Source: Candidatus Acidiferrum typicum (GTDB lineage Bacteria; Acidobacteriota; Terriglobia; Acidiferrales; UBA7541). Taken from it: a stretch of 46,667 bases of DNA. A model generated the notes under the pieces. That model saw nothing but the letters and a program-made list of their open reading frames with translations. It searched no databases and was not told the DNA's origin. Below, in pieces: positions 24,807-33,694 of the stretch (position 1 is the stretch's first letter; each line of letters begins with the position of its first letter). Where the stretch lies: positions 1 to 46,667 of the forward strand of contig DLMH01000163.1 of NCBI GenBank assembly GCA_002478115.1, written 5' to 3'. Made by a program: the position numbers and the translations under genes.

Positions 24807-25387
24807 TGCCAGTCTGGTATCACCACTTCTTTCCCCAACGGTTCCAATTCCAGCGCGTCCACTTCGACGGCCACCGAGCGCATGATGAGGTCGAGCGAAA
24901 TCACGAAGCGCGAGCGATTCTTCCGCCGCACCAGGATCCCCTCCATCCCCGTCATTGGCCCGCTCTTCACCCGCACTCGCCGCCCCACCTTCAAATAAGG
25001 ATGCGGTTCCGCCCGTACTCCGTTCTCAAGGCTCGCACGCAGCGCCTCGATTTCTTCTTCCAGGAGCACCGCTGGTGTCCCGTTGAAGCTGACGAGCTTG
25101 GCCACGCCCGGGATCTGCAAAACCTGCAAGCGGTCGCGCAGGGCGAAGTGCACGAAGACGTACCCGGGAAACAACGGCAACTGCAACGTCACCCGCCGGT
25201 CTTTCCACCGCCGCACCGACGCATACACCGGGAGGAAGTGTTCGACCGACCGCACCACGAATTGCTCCGCAACGCGCTTTTCGTGGTTTGCGCTGGTGTA
25301 GGCGGCATACCACCTCGGCTCGCAATACGCCGCCGGCAGTGTGCTCAACTCCCTTCCGGACCTCTGTTGCGCGCAATGGATCGCCAT
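24797..25387 (-). CDS. NusG-like operon-specific transcription elongation factor (UpxY/RfaH type)
   Basis: This is a 196-residue NusG paralogue. The NGN domain spans about 24-120 (RWYAAYTSANHEKRVAEQ; FPGYVFVHFALRDR), followed by a KOW motif KVGRRVRVKSGPMTGMEG near 133-150. It is encoded inside the polysaccharide operon rather than next to secE/rplK, as with UpxY, LoaP and RfaH factors, which help RNA polymerase read through long surface-polysaccharide operons. A locus of about 27 kb with few internal promoters would benefit from such a factor. A 116-bp gap precedes it. AAGGA lies upstream of the ATG. Confidence 0.88.
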   Translation of the reverse strand: MAIHCAQQRSGRELSTLPAAYCEPRWYAAYTSANHEKRVAEQFVVRSVEHFLPVYASVRRWKDRRVTLQLPLFPGYVFVHFALRDRLQVLQIPGVAKLVSFNGTPAVLLEEEIEALRASLENGVRAEPHPYLKVGRRVRVKSGPMTGMEGILVRRKNRSRFVISLDLIMRSVAVEVDALELEPLGKEVVIPDWQWE

Positions 25388-25503
25388 GGTTCCTTCTTCA
25401 ATTCTGCTGCCGCTAGGGCTTATCTGCAGCTTCGCCCCGTCACTTACAGGGCATTTTGTGACCTAACTCCTTGTATCTTAAATACTTACAGAACAATCCG
25501 CTG

Positions 25504-26916
25504 CTACTGCGCGTTGCGTTCGCCGCCCTTGTCCTGCTGTTCGCTCTTTGCCTCCGCCTTCTTCAGCCAAGTCCAGGCCTGGTCCCCGTTTGTTTCAGCA
25601 CCGGTCCCGTTCCGCGAAAAGTTCGGCAGACGTGCTTGCACAGTCGTGAACACTTCCATCGCAAAAACTCTTCGCGGATCGCTCACATCCACCTCTTCCC
25701 ACCACGATTTTCCGACAATCCACGTCATTGCCACTGTGATCCCTAGCATCGTTCCCAAAATCACGATCATAGTGCGCGGAGGATAGGACTTTTTGGTGGG
25801 CACGATCGCCGCATCCAGCACCTTGACGGTGGGGATCTCCTTGGCTTCTTGCACTTTCGCCAGTTCGTACTGCTGCGTCAGCAACTCGTACACGGTTTCC
25901 TGGATCTTTGTCTGCCGGAACAGATTCGCGTACGTAACGCCCAGCAACGGCAGCTTGCGGATGGAGGGGTACAGGGCGTTTGTGCTCTGGATTCCGCCCT
26001 GCGTTCCCGCGCTGCCGAGTTCGGTCAGTTTTCTTTGCAGCTCATCCACTCGAGCCTGCACCGAGCGAACGCGCACGTTATTGTTGGTGTAGATCTGCTG
26101 CAATCCGCTCAGCTCGGCTTGCGCGGCGATCAACTGCCCTTGCAGCGTCGCGGCTGCTTCCACCATCGCCTTGCCCTGCGCTGGAATATCGATCGCCGAG
26201 TTCTTGCTGGCAAACTCGCTGAAATTCTTCGCTGCTGAGTCAAGATCCGCTTTCACTGTTTTCAGGCGTTCTTCGAGGAAGATACGCTCGCGCCGCGCGG
26301 ACGAGGTACTGACCTGTGCAACGAGGCGGTCCAATTCCGCCACATACGCCTGAGCCATCGCGGCGGCGCGTTTGGGATCGTGATCTGTCACACCAATCGA
26401 GATAATTCCGCTCTTGCGGTCTTCGGAAAGATCGGTATGTTCCGCGAGGCCGTTTCTTGCGTCCTCGATCTTTGAGATGTGATAAACCTTCATGAAGTGG
26501 AACTCGTCGATCAGCCGGTCCTGGACCGACTGGCTGCTGAGGATGCCCACAAAAAGCGCGCCGGAGCTCTTCACTCCCAGGAGATCACCCGCAAGGCCGC
26601 CAAGCCCACCGGCTCCGCTGCGGCCAGCCATGGCGGCCACCATCCCCAGCCCTGAAGTGGACTGACTGTCGGGCGGCATAAGCCGCGTGACCGATTGGTA
26701 TCGCGCGGGGATCAGGAGAGCAATGAGGATGCTTGCAAGCAGCGCGTACGCCCCCGCGCGGAGCAGGAACTTACGGTGTTCCCAGAACAAGCGCAGGTAA
26801 GGGAGAAAGCTTTGCTGCGTCTCGACCGGATCCACGAGAAGAGTCGATTCCAACCCGTCATTCTCCTGCTCGTAAGCAGGTGTCTCCCGAACCGGCACTT
26901 TCCCTGTCGCGCTCAA
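25504..26916 (-). CDS. Wzz/GNVR-type polysaccharide copolymerase (chain-length determinant)
   Basis: This is a 470-residue inner-membrane protein. The first membrane segment lies near residues 55-75, and residues 75-170 carry the Wzz domain. A periplasmic coiled coil (RRERIFLEERLKTVKADLD onward) is followed by the GNVR-like segment, and a second membrane segment lies near 410-430. The C-terminal cytoplasmic tail is short and charged, and no tyrosine kinase domain is fused. It sets polymer length with Wzy and contacts the exporter. The frame opens at 27054, but a TTG at 26916, with GGGAG seven bases upstream and overlapping the previous stop (TTGA), is the best start. Confidence 0.82.
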   Translation of the reverse strand: MSATGKVPVRETPAYEQENDGLESTLLVDPVETQQSFLPYLRLFWEHRKFLLRAGAYALLASILIALLIPARYQSVTRLMPPDSQSTSGLGMVAAMAGRSGAGGLGGLAGDLLGVKSSGALFVGILSSQSVQDRLIDEFHFMKVYHISKIEDARNGLAEHTDLSEDRKSGIISIGVTDHDPKRAAAMAQAYVAELDRLVAQVSTSSARRERIFLEERLKTVKADLDSAAKNFSEFASKNSAIDIPAQGKAMVEAAATLQGQLIAAQAELSGLQQIYTNNNVRVRSVQARVDELQRKLTELGSAGTQGGIQSTNALYPSIRKLPLLGVTYANLFRQTKIQETVYELLTQQYELAKVQEAKEIPTVKVLDAAIVPTKKSYPPRTMIVILGTMLGITVAMTWIVGKSWWEEVDVSDPRRVFAMEVFTTVQARLPNFSRNGTGAETNGDQAWTWLKKAEAKSEQQDKGGERNAQ

Positions 26917-29483
26917 TTCGGATCTCCCACGCCCGTGGCGTTTTGTGTCACATGGTGGAACGATGGCCGGTAAATTTTTTGCGGCTGAAACTGAATTCCG
27001 ACGGACGTAGCTATGTTTCTTTCCGGCCCAGGTTGAATCACGGGGAAAAGCCACCGCTCATACTGCACCGAAGCGGTGACCCCCACGCCATGGCGGAACC
27101 AGAAATCCCCGCGAGCACCTACGTCCGTCAATGTGCCCCCACCGGGCAGGAATTGCTGGCTTACCTTCTCATGCCGGAAATTGACCTGGATTCGATTCTT
27201 CGGGGTGAACCAGTAGTTGGTCCATGCCTGCGCACCTTGACCATCGCGGCCGATCCAACTGCCGATCAGGTTTCCTGCGTTGGTGTAACCATTCAGGTAA
27301 GGGCTGTCGCCACTCGAATAATAAAAGCCGTGACCGATGGCGCCCCCCGCGGGAACATCGGTGTACACACCCTCGACACGGAAATCGAGTCGCGGGAGTT
27401 TCGGAAGCTGTGAAACATACAGCCCCGCGCTGATAGCGGAGCGATCCCAGTAGGCAATGGGGCTAAGTTGGTCCCAGGCAAAAGCATCGCCATAAAACGA
27501 GACCCAACGCCGCAGCAGGGGCAGGCGGTAATTCCAATCCAGTCCGGAATCCTGTTTGCCCGGATCTGATGGTGTGCCCTTCACACGATTGTGCTCACCC
27601 CTATCCGCTAAACTTCCCCAGAAGTAACCGAGGGTCATCGGAATATCACCACCACCAAAGACCACTGTACGAGTCAATCCAAACTCGAAGTTGCGTGTGG
27701 GCTTCCAGCTAACTCGTTCCCCGTGGATGTAGGGCTGATTCTGCAGTGAATCCAGGTAATTCCCGATGATTTCAGTCGGGGTCCTAAAGAAATACTGCCC
27801 CGACAACCTGCCCATGAAAAACTCCAGCCACGCTGGCCCAAAGATTTTCGAAAGCAATAGCACTTTCAATGGGGAAGTCCGAGCGATCCTTATCATGGGG
27901 ATGGCCTGAGAGTTCGTGCTCAGGAGCATTGGCCCGCCCTCTGTTGGGCTGCCCCACATTTCCTGAGGCCCAAAACTCACTAGCCAGTTCGTGAGTTGCA
28001 TACCTGCATAGGCCTCGATCAACTGAAACTGGCTCGTGGACGCAAACGGCGTGACCGACGGAGTCCCCTCTCCCCCCAGGCCATCGGCATTCGCTATGAA
28101 GTTTCTCTCGGTGAACGGCAGCGGCAGTGCGGAGGGTGCGTACTGATATTCGCCACGGACGTAACCCACCCAAGACCCGGCAGTCGTATAAAAGGAGAAA
28201 CCTGTAATCGCGTTCGTGCCTTCCTCATTGGGCCGGCCATAGTCATTGATGATGGTCTGCCCGATGTCAAAGCTCTCCCCGCCTCGTCCGAGCGGGGGTC
28301 CAGAGATTGTGGTGACGCGGGTGTAGACCGATTCGAGCTTAGCGTCTATACCACCCGTTGGGAGGTCCAGTTCGCTCTGGAACTCTTTCTGCAGCGCAGC
28401 GTAAATCCTGCCGGCTTCCGCATTAGAATCCACCCCATGATCGTCCGCCTCCGTGATCAATCGCGCACATTCCCATCGAGTCCAGGGACGATGTGCCAGA
28501 AAGCCACTGTCGATCAACCCGAGACCCATCAGGCGCTCGATCGCCGGATAGACCCAGCTATCCAACGGCACATACGGCGAGCCCATATTGTCTCGAGTGG
28601 GGTGCTCAAACAGCTCTCTTGCGTGACTGCTCCAACTTTCCCATGCAGAGCCGCCCAATTCCGGATCGTGATGGCGCTTGTAAACTGTGTAGCCAGACAA
28701 CTCTCCGATCAATGCGCCGACGAGTACGTCCGACGCAAAATGCTTCTGCGCTCTCACGCGCGAGTAGCTGATCATTCCAGCGGCGCCGTACGCGAGAATC
28801 TTGGTCAACGGTCCTGGATACTCGTGTGCGATCACCCCCGCCACCGACCATGCTGCCGCGGCATGCTCGGAAGGAAACGACGTGCCCCCGCCCTGAAAAA
28901 ACGGTCCGCTGCCGTCGCCCTGAAAGGGGCGTTCACGTCCCAGCGAATACTTCAATCCCTCAACCATCACCAGACTGTTCAAGGCTGCTTCACCTGCCAG
29001 AAATCCAGTCTCGCTCCAGTGTTCGTTGTGCTTGGCCTGGCCCATCAGCCACATTCCGCCGGCCCCGCCGACAAGCGCTCCAACACCAACGTTGGATAGT
29101 GTTTTGTAGCGACTAATCGTCGTGGGATTCTGCGAAAGATGTTTGCTGAAATCGCGATCCGTCACGAAGAGACCCGCCGCGATACCACTAAGCGGAAAAA
29201 GCCACTCTGTATCCGAGAACCTAAGCTGCGCAGGACTTGTCCAGATCCTTCGTTGATCGTCTATGAACCTTCCCATCAATCCTATCCGCGTTCCCTCAGA
29301 CGTTTTCGCTACCTCGTTCACTTCTGGCGTGTCGTCGGTCTGTGAAGAAGATTTGTGCTTCGCAGATTCGCTTTCCGAGGCCGCGGGCCTTGCTCCTTGT
29401 TCTTGCGCCGTGGAAACGCGAGCAGTGCTAACACCAAACAGCAGCGCCGCTCCGAGAATCCCGATTTGGCGTCGTATCATCAT
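26913..29483 (-). CDS. PAP2 phosphatase fused to a Wzi-like capsule assembly domain
   Basis: This 856-residue exported protein has a signal sequence (1-26), a disordered acidic linker (30-65) and a PAP2 domain with all three catalytic motifs: KYSLGRERP (178-186), PSEH (204-207) and SRVRAQKHFASD (241-252). From about 320 to the end the sequence is rich in alternating aromatic and polar strands, as in a Wzi-type outer-membrane beta-barrel (CapAssem/Wzi). It would combine removal of phosphate from a lipid carrier or lipid-linked polymer with surface attachment of polysaccharide. The fusion is uncommon to my knowledge, and the role is inferred from its parts. It lies between the SLBB exporter and the Wzz gene. 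Confidence 0.82.
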   Translation of the reverse strand: MMIRRQIGILGAALLFGVSTARVSTAQEQGARPAASESESAKHKSSSQTDDTPEVNEVAKTSEGTRIGLMGRFIDDQRRIWTSPAQLRFSDTEWLFPLSGIAAGLFVTDRDFSKHLSQNPTTISRYKTLSNVGVGALVGGAGGMWLMGQAKHNEHWSETGFLAGEAALNSLVMVEGLKYSLGRERPFQGDGSGPFFQGGGTSFPSEHAAAAWSVAGVIAHEYPGPLTKILAYGAAGMISYSRVRAQKHFASDVLVGALIGELSGYTVYKRHHDPELGGSAWESWSSHARELFEHPTRDNMGSPYVPLDSWVYPAIERLMGLGLIDSGFLAHRPWTRWECARLITEADDHGVDSNAEAGRIYAALQKEFQSELDLPTGGIDAKLESVYTRVTTISGPPLGRGGESFDIGQTIINDYGRPNEEGTNAITGFSFYTTAGSWVGYVRGEYQYAPSALPLPFTERNFIANADGLGGEGTPSVTPFASTSQFQLIEAYAGMQLTNWLVSFGPQEMWGSPTEGGPMLLSTNSQAIPMIRIARTSPLKVLLLSKIFGPAWLEFFMGRLSGQYFFRTPTEIIGNYLDSLQNQPYIHGERVSWKPTRNFEFGLTRTVVFGGGDIPMTLGYFWGSLADRGEHNRVKGTPSDPGKQDSGLDWNYRLPLLRRWVSFYGDAFAWDQLSPIAYWDRSAISAGLYVSQLPKLPRLDFRVEGVYTDVPAGGAIGHGFYYSSGDSPYLNGYTNAGNLIGSWIGRDGQGAQAWTNYWFTPKNRIQVNFRHEKVSQQFLPGGGTLTDVGARGDFWFRHGVGVTASVQYERWLFPVIQPGPERNIATSVGIQFQPQKIYRPSFHHVTQNATGVGDPN

Positions 29484-29489
29484 GCGCGC

Positions 29490-30752
29490 TCAGGGAATAG
29501 CCACAGCTGCAACCAAGGCGGCGGACGACGCGATTTGCGCGATCGTCAGGATGTTTTTAAATGTATTGCTGCCAAGAACTGGCCTCTCCGGTACCACAAT
29601 CGTGTCGCCCGGACCCAACGTCGCCGAGAGCACACCTCCGGACCAAAAGCGGCCCTGACTGCCGCTCGTCACCGAACCGTCCGAGCGGACGATGAAGATT
29701 GCGCCTTTGTTTGCAAGCTGTGTTGCACCTCCCGCGCGGGAGAGATACCAGTTGGCATTCCTCCCTGGCGTATAGGTGAGGGCGTTGGCGTTGTACACCT
29801 GGCCGATAACCAGCACAGCTCCGGGTTGCTTCGGAATCATTAGCGAATCGCCTGCGCGAAGCTCGATATCATCAGGAGACCCTTCAAAACCTGTACGATT
29901 CGGGCGCAGATGTATCACTAAGCGTCCCGATATCGGGGCTTTGCGGAGCGCATCTAACACGCGTTGGCGCTGTTGCATGGCTGCCTGTTGCAGCGCAGCT
30001 TCTTCCGTTCCAGTCGTGGATGCCGCCGTCTTCACGACCGTGGACTCCTGCTCAAGCCTCTGGATCATTTCCTGGCGGTTCTTCTGCTGAAGTTCGCGCA
30101 CTTCTTCCCGCTCAAACACGGCCGCTCGCGGATATGCTGTCGGCAACAACCCTCCGGCGCGCTGTAGTAGCGAACTTAGCCGTTCGCCTGAGCGGATGCC
30201 GTACACACCGGGTTTGCGCACCTCTCCACGCAACGTGACCACCGCGCCGATGTCGTTCCAACCGGCCTGCTGCGGCACGGTTAGCACATCGCCATCATGC
30301 AGAGGTACATTCTGGTTTTCGGCTCCAGCCAGCGCGGCGGCCAGACTCAAGTCCTGATGTCCAGCTTGCACACGTTCCCCGGACGAATCAGCGATCGCAT
30401 AATGTGTCAGGTCGCCGCTGTCAGGATTCGCGCTTCGCAGCAATCCGCCAGCAGAACGCACTAGATCGGAAACCCGCATATTGGCAACGAGAGGGTAGCG
30501 GCCCGGCTTCGCCACTTCCCCCTTGATATAAACGGTCGCCGGGTCCACCTGCGCCGGACTCTTGTGGATCAGCAAGCGATCCCGCGGCAACAACAGGATG
30601 TTTTCCAGCGGATTGCCTGCAATCGCTTCCTTCAGGTCGACGCTCAGAATCTTCATCGTTCCGTCGGCTTGCGTCCGGAAGACCTGCGCACTTCCTTGCG
30701 CTGCGTCCGGCGTCAATCCATCCGCCAGGTAGATCGCGTCGCGGAGATGCAT
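29490..30752 (-). CDS. SLBB-domain polysaccharide export protein, C-terminal part after a frameshift
   Basis: This 420-residue reading frame opens in the middle of an SLBB domain (MHLRDAIYLADG). The preceding in-frame DNA, outside any start codon, reads VTGEVRSPGTYKTSGQ, which is the normal start of that SLBB repeat. It is therefore the remainder of the gene at 30713-32989, displaced by one base near 30800. It contains at least three further SLBB repeats (VYIKGEVAKPGRYPL, VTLRGEVRKPGVYGI, VLVIGQVYNANALTY), a coiled-coil insert at about 215-265 and a hydrophobic C-terminal segment (NILTIAQIASSAALVAAVAIP). If the frame is real, it may be translated weakly from its internal ATG, but it has no signal peptide. 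Confidence 0.7.
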   Translation of the reverse strand: MHLRDAIYLADGLTPDAAQGSAQVFRTQADGTMKILSVDLKEAIAGNPLENILLLPRDRLLIHKSPAQVDPATVYIKGEVAKPGRYPLVANMRVSDLVRSAGGLLRSANPDSGDLTHYAIADSSGERVQAGHQDLSLAAALAGAENQNVPLHDGDVLTVPQQAGWNDIGAVVTLRGEVRKPGVYGIRSGERLSSLLQRAGGLLPTAYPRAAVFEREEVRELQQKNRQEMIQRLEQESTVVKTAASTTGTEEAALQQAAMQQRQRVLDALRKAPISGRLVIHLRPNRTGFEGSPDDIELRAGDSLMIPKQPGAVLVIGQVYNANALTYTPGRNANWYLSRAGGATQLANKGAIFIVRSDGSVTSGSQGRFWSGGVLSATLGPGDTIVVPERPVLGSNTFKNILTIAQIASSAALVAAVAIP

Positions 30753-32989
30753 CTGCCCCGAAGTTTTGTAGGTGCCGGGCGAGCGTACTTCTCCGGTAAC
30801 GGAACTATCGGAGCAGGTTCAAAATCGTAGCGGCTGAAAACCCGCACAGTATCCAAGGGTCGCAACTCCGGAGCCGTAGTGGGATCTTTCATGGCTGCAG
30901 CCAGGTCAAAACTCACGACGCTAGGGCGAAAATCAGGTGGATTCAGGCGAATGATTTCCCCGTAGTGCGCCGCCGGTTCTGGAAGGATTTCTTTATACGA
31001 TGCAATGAGATCGGTCAGCTTCATGCCATCACGGTAGGAGTACCGCCCGGGCCTCAGAACGTGCCCCTGCAGGTAGATGGTGTCCTGGTTGTAGGGCGCG
31101 ATCGGGAAGATATGAATTTCATCGCCGTCCTGAATCCGGAAGGAGGCGAGTTGCGCTGGCGTGGAGTTGTCAAGCGACAGATCCAGACTCAACATGGTGC
31201 GCTTTTCGTGCGCTTCGAGACGTTGCACTTCGACGTGGCGCAGAGCGGCCGCGGGGAGGATGCCTCCGGCAAGTTCGAGCACCTCCGCGACTGTTTTTTC
31301 GCCATTCAGCTCGTAAATCGCCGGCCGCCTCACCATTCCCGTCACGGTGACCTGCGCGCCTGCCGGCGGTACCAGCAGGGTGTCGCCGTTCTCGAGCCTC
31401 TTTGCGTCCGGCGTGACCCCATGCAAGAGCAGGTCGTACGCGTCGATCTCCTCGAGTTCCTGCCGCCCGCGCATGTGTTTCAGAGAACGCAAAGATCCGC
31501 GCGGCGTCGCTCCCCCAGCGGCCACAAGCGCGTTCAGCGCCGTGGAAAGCGAGCTGATATCGTAGGCACCGGGCTCCTCGACTTCTCCCACAACGTAGAC
31601 ACGAACCGTGCGCAGCCGAGCTACGGAGACATCGGCTGAGGTGTCGCGATACTGCGTCCCAATCGCTTTTTGTACGGATTGCTGCACTTCACCGAGAGAC
31701 CTGCCGCTTACGAGCAATGGACCTGCTTCAGGAAGAGTGACCCTCCCTTGCCGATCCACAACGCGCACCAGTTTTGTCGAAACTCCTCCCCAGAGATCAA
31801 TGGATAGACTGTCACCTGGGCCAACTACATAGTCTGGTCCCACAGGCAGATCCATGGGGATGCCGCGGAGATCGCGCAAGCCGTCCTGAAAGATTTCCGT
31901 CCCGAAGCGTTGCGGCGGACGATCCCTCGAGGGAGCCTGCACATAGAGGTCATACAGGGACGGAATATCCGCGTAGGGATTCGGCCGGTGCACCATGTTT
32001 CCGGGTTGGAGTTCACGCTCCTTCGCGAGACTTGGTTCCCGCCGCCACGTACTTCCTGCGCCCATCTCAGACTTTGCACCCGTCGAAAGGGTTGTTTCTC
32101 CGGAAGCCGCCTCCGCTGCCGAGCCTCGAATTGCTCCCCCACGCAACTGTTCCATGGAGGAATCGTTTAGTGGATTCGGAGATCCATTGCCGTAGAGCGC
32201 CGGACCACGGGGAGGTTTCATGCTGTCTGAGACACTCTGGAACGAAACATTTCCGTCCGCGGCTCCGCCGTACGGCGCACCCTCTGGATTGACGTCCGTT
32301 TGCAGGATGCGTAGAGATGGCGACAGCGGCTGCCCGTCGTTGGGATAATTGGAAGGCGTTTCTTTCTGTGGAGTGGTTTCCTCGGGAGTGGAGATGGTGC
32401 GCCTCTGCCGGGACGCCGCTCCCTGCACGCATTCTCTGTCCTCATTCAAATCGCAGGGCGCCGCTTTTGCTTCATTTGTCCCGGTCTGCGAAGGCTTGAC
32501 CGACTCCAAGTCTTCCTGGGCTTCGATCTGCACGAGGCGCCTTACACGCTCCTTGATAAGAAGGTCTTGCTCTTTTCCTATTTCGGAGGCGGGATTCACG
32601 CTCGGACGCAGGTAGCCATAGCGCTGCACCAAGCGGGTAGCGATTGAGCGAAACGCCACATCGGTTTTCAACCGGTTAAAAACGGCGTTGTCGGTAAGAT
32701 CTTCGTCGCTGACGATCTGCCCGTTGTCACTCGCCTCCCTGGCCACCCAGCGCTTCAACTCCACCAGGATTCCCGGTTCGTTCAGAAGCACATCCTGAAT
32801 TTGTGAAGGGGAAGCGGCAACGCGCAAAAGATTCCCGTTCTCGAGTTCAGAAACCTCCTGGCCGGCAGTGCGTGCTGCTGCGTCACGCGGGCGTGGTTGG
32901 CTATTGGTCTCCTGGGGTTTCGCGGAAGCACAAAAGGACAGGACAACGAAGGAAACGAACAGCCTGGTGAACTTACTGGCTCTAAGCAT
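30713..32989 (-). CDS. Wza-like SLBB polysaccharide export protein, N-terminal part, frameshifted
   Basis: This is the N-terminal 758 residues of an outer-membrane polysaccharide export protein. It has a signal peptide at 1-24 (RLFVSFVVLSFCASA), a charged region and a disordered stretch, then a Poly_export domain near 390 (VGPDYVVGPGDSLSIDLWGG) followed by SLBB repeats (VYVVGEVEEPGAYDI; VTVTGMVRRPAIYEL; IYLQGHVLRPGRYSY). After PAPIV (near 30803) the frame shifts, and the last residues to 30713 are out of frame. Adding one base restores an SLBB repeat that continues into 29490-30752, for a protein of about 1166 residues. GGGGGAG lies upstream of the ATG at 32989. The frameshift may be real, or a sequencing or assembly error. 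It is the second gene of the operon. Confidence 0.82.
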   Translation of the reverse strand: MLRASKFTRLFVSFVVLSFCASAKPQETNSQPRPRDAAARTAGQEVSELENGNLLRVAASPSQIQDVLLNEPGILVELKRWVAREASDNGQIVSDEDLTDNAVFNRLKTDVAFRSIATRLVQRYGYLRPSVNPASEIGKEQDLLIKERVRRLVQIEAQEDLESVKPSQTGTNEAKAAPCDLNEDRECVQGAASRQRRTISTPEETTPQKETPSNYPNDGQPLSPSLRILQTDVNPEGAPYGGAADGNVSFQSVSDSMKPPRGPALYGNGSPNPLNDSSMEQLRGGAIRGSAAEAASGETTLSTGAKSEMGAGSTWRREPSLAKERELQPGNMVHRPNPYADIPSLYDLYVQAPSRDRPPQRFGTEIFQDGLRDLRGIPMDLPVGPDYVVGPGDSLSIDLWGGVSTKLVRVVDRQGRVTLPEAGPLLVSGRSLGEVQQSVQKAIGTQYRDTSADVSVARLRTVRVYVVGEVEEPGAYDISSLSTALNALVAAGGATPRGSLRSLKHMRGRQELEEIDAYDLLLHGVTPDAKRLENGDTLLVPPAGAQVTVTGMVRRPAIYELNGEKTVAEVLELAGGILPAAALRHVEVQRLEAHEKRTMLSLDLSLDNSTPAQLASFRIQDGDEIHIFPIAPYNQDTIYLQGHVLRPGRYSYRDGMKLTDLIASYKEILPEPAAHYGEIIRLNPPDFRPSVVSFDLAAAMKDPTTAPELRPLDTVRVFSRYDFEPAPIVPLPEKYARPAPTKLRGRCISATRSTWRMD

Positions 32990-33005
32990 GTTTGTACTCC
33001 CCCCC

Positions 33006-33395
33006 TCAGTTGATCTCGCCACTTTTGCTCACCGTCTCAGCAACGCTTTTCACGGCGCTAAGGAAACCCTGTTCCGACGATTCAATATCGGCGGCATGAA
33101 TATCGAGGGACGCCCAATAACAGACGGTGTAATTTTCGTGGGGTGCGACCGCGATGATGTGCAGTGCGGGGTACTCGCGAAGTAGTTCGTCGCAGATCGC
33201 GGGCCGCTTGCCCGGTTTGTCGGCCGTGACCACCAGAAGGTCCGGCGTAGTCTTTTGCACCGACTCGCGAATTTCCGCTTCTTGTGCCACTTCGCCGACG
33301 ATTTCGATCCAGGATTCTTCTGCGAGCATCTCCACAAGCAGCTCTCGCATCAGCTTCGGCTGGTTCGCCACGAGAATACGGAATGTATGGACCAT
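33006..33395 (-). CDS. Degenerate receiver-domain protein without phosphorylation residues
   Basis: This 129-residue protein has the length and hydrophobic pattern of a lone REC domain (FRILVANQPKLMRELLVEML; IEIVGEVAQEAEIRESV). The residues of phosphotransfer are gone. The acidic pair after strand 1 is Asn-Gln, the phospho-acceptor Asp after strand 3 aligns with Thr (LLVVTADKPG), and the strand-5 Lys is absent. There is no output domain. It is the first gene of the polysaccharide operon, 17 bp before the SLBB gene, and is divergent from a LuxR-type regulator. A phosphorylation-independent protein contact is the likely mode. The ATG at 33395 follows GGGGA; a GTG four codons earlier is possible. 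Confidence 0.75.
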   Translation of the reverse strand: MVHTFRILVANQPKLMRELLVEMLAEESWIEIVGEVAQEAEIRESVQKTTPDLLVVTADKPGKRPAICDELLREYPALHIIAVAPHENYTVCYWASLDIHAADIESSEQGFLSAVKSVAETVSKSGEIN

Positions 33396-33527
33396 AGGTA
33401 TCCCCACTTAAACATTGAGTATTTATCGTTTGGGAAAAAACGCTAGGTCTAATCAAGAATCAATTAAGCACTAGGGTCGAAAGGTGGCTTTGGTCGCAGT
33501 GCACCCGTTGAAATGGAGGGCTGCGGA

Positions 33528-33590
33528 TAGTCCAAGGACCTAGGTCCTCCAATAGTCCGCGGACTAAGCCTGATTAGTACTGCGAATCAG
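33528..33590. promoter_or_regulatory. Cluster of three inverted repeats, candidate operators
   Basis: AGGACCTAGGTCCT (33535-33548) and TAGTCCGCGGACTA (33553-33566) are perfect 14-bp palindromes, 18 bp centre to centre. An extra half-site, TAGTCC, lies at 33528. A third inverted repeat is CTGATT-N9-AATCAG (33570-33590). They sit between the two divergent regulators' genes, about 105 bp upstream of the -35 of the LuxR-type gene and 140-195 bp upstream of the operon start. Binding by the LuxR-type regulator at 33824 is plausible but inferred. Confidence 0.55.
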
Positions 33591-33694
33591 GTGGTCGAAT
33601 TGGCACATGAAGCCTGGACTTAGGCGGTTTCAAGCCCACTACGTTTCAATTTGGGGCATCTTAGTCTGTATTCTCTGGGTACTTATAACGTTAG

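Noticed and set aside
25488..25503. CGCAGTAGC on the minus strand, near match to the RfaH ops element
   Set aside because: It overlaps the last codons and stop of the Wzz gene and lies inside the operon, not in the leader; one chance match is not enough.
33396..33480. AACGATAA before the polysaccharide operon as a FliA-type -10
   Set aside because: No TAAA-like -35 occurs at the proper distance.
33600..33625. TGGCAC followed by TGG, suggestive of a sigma-54 promoter
   Set aside because: The -12 element lacks TTGC/GC at the needed distance, and no sigma-54 activator is encoded nearby.
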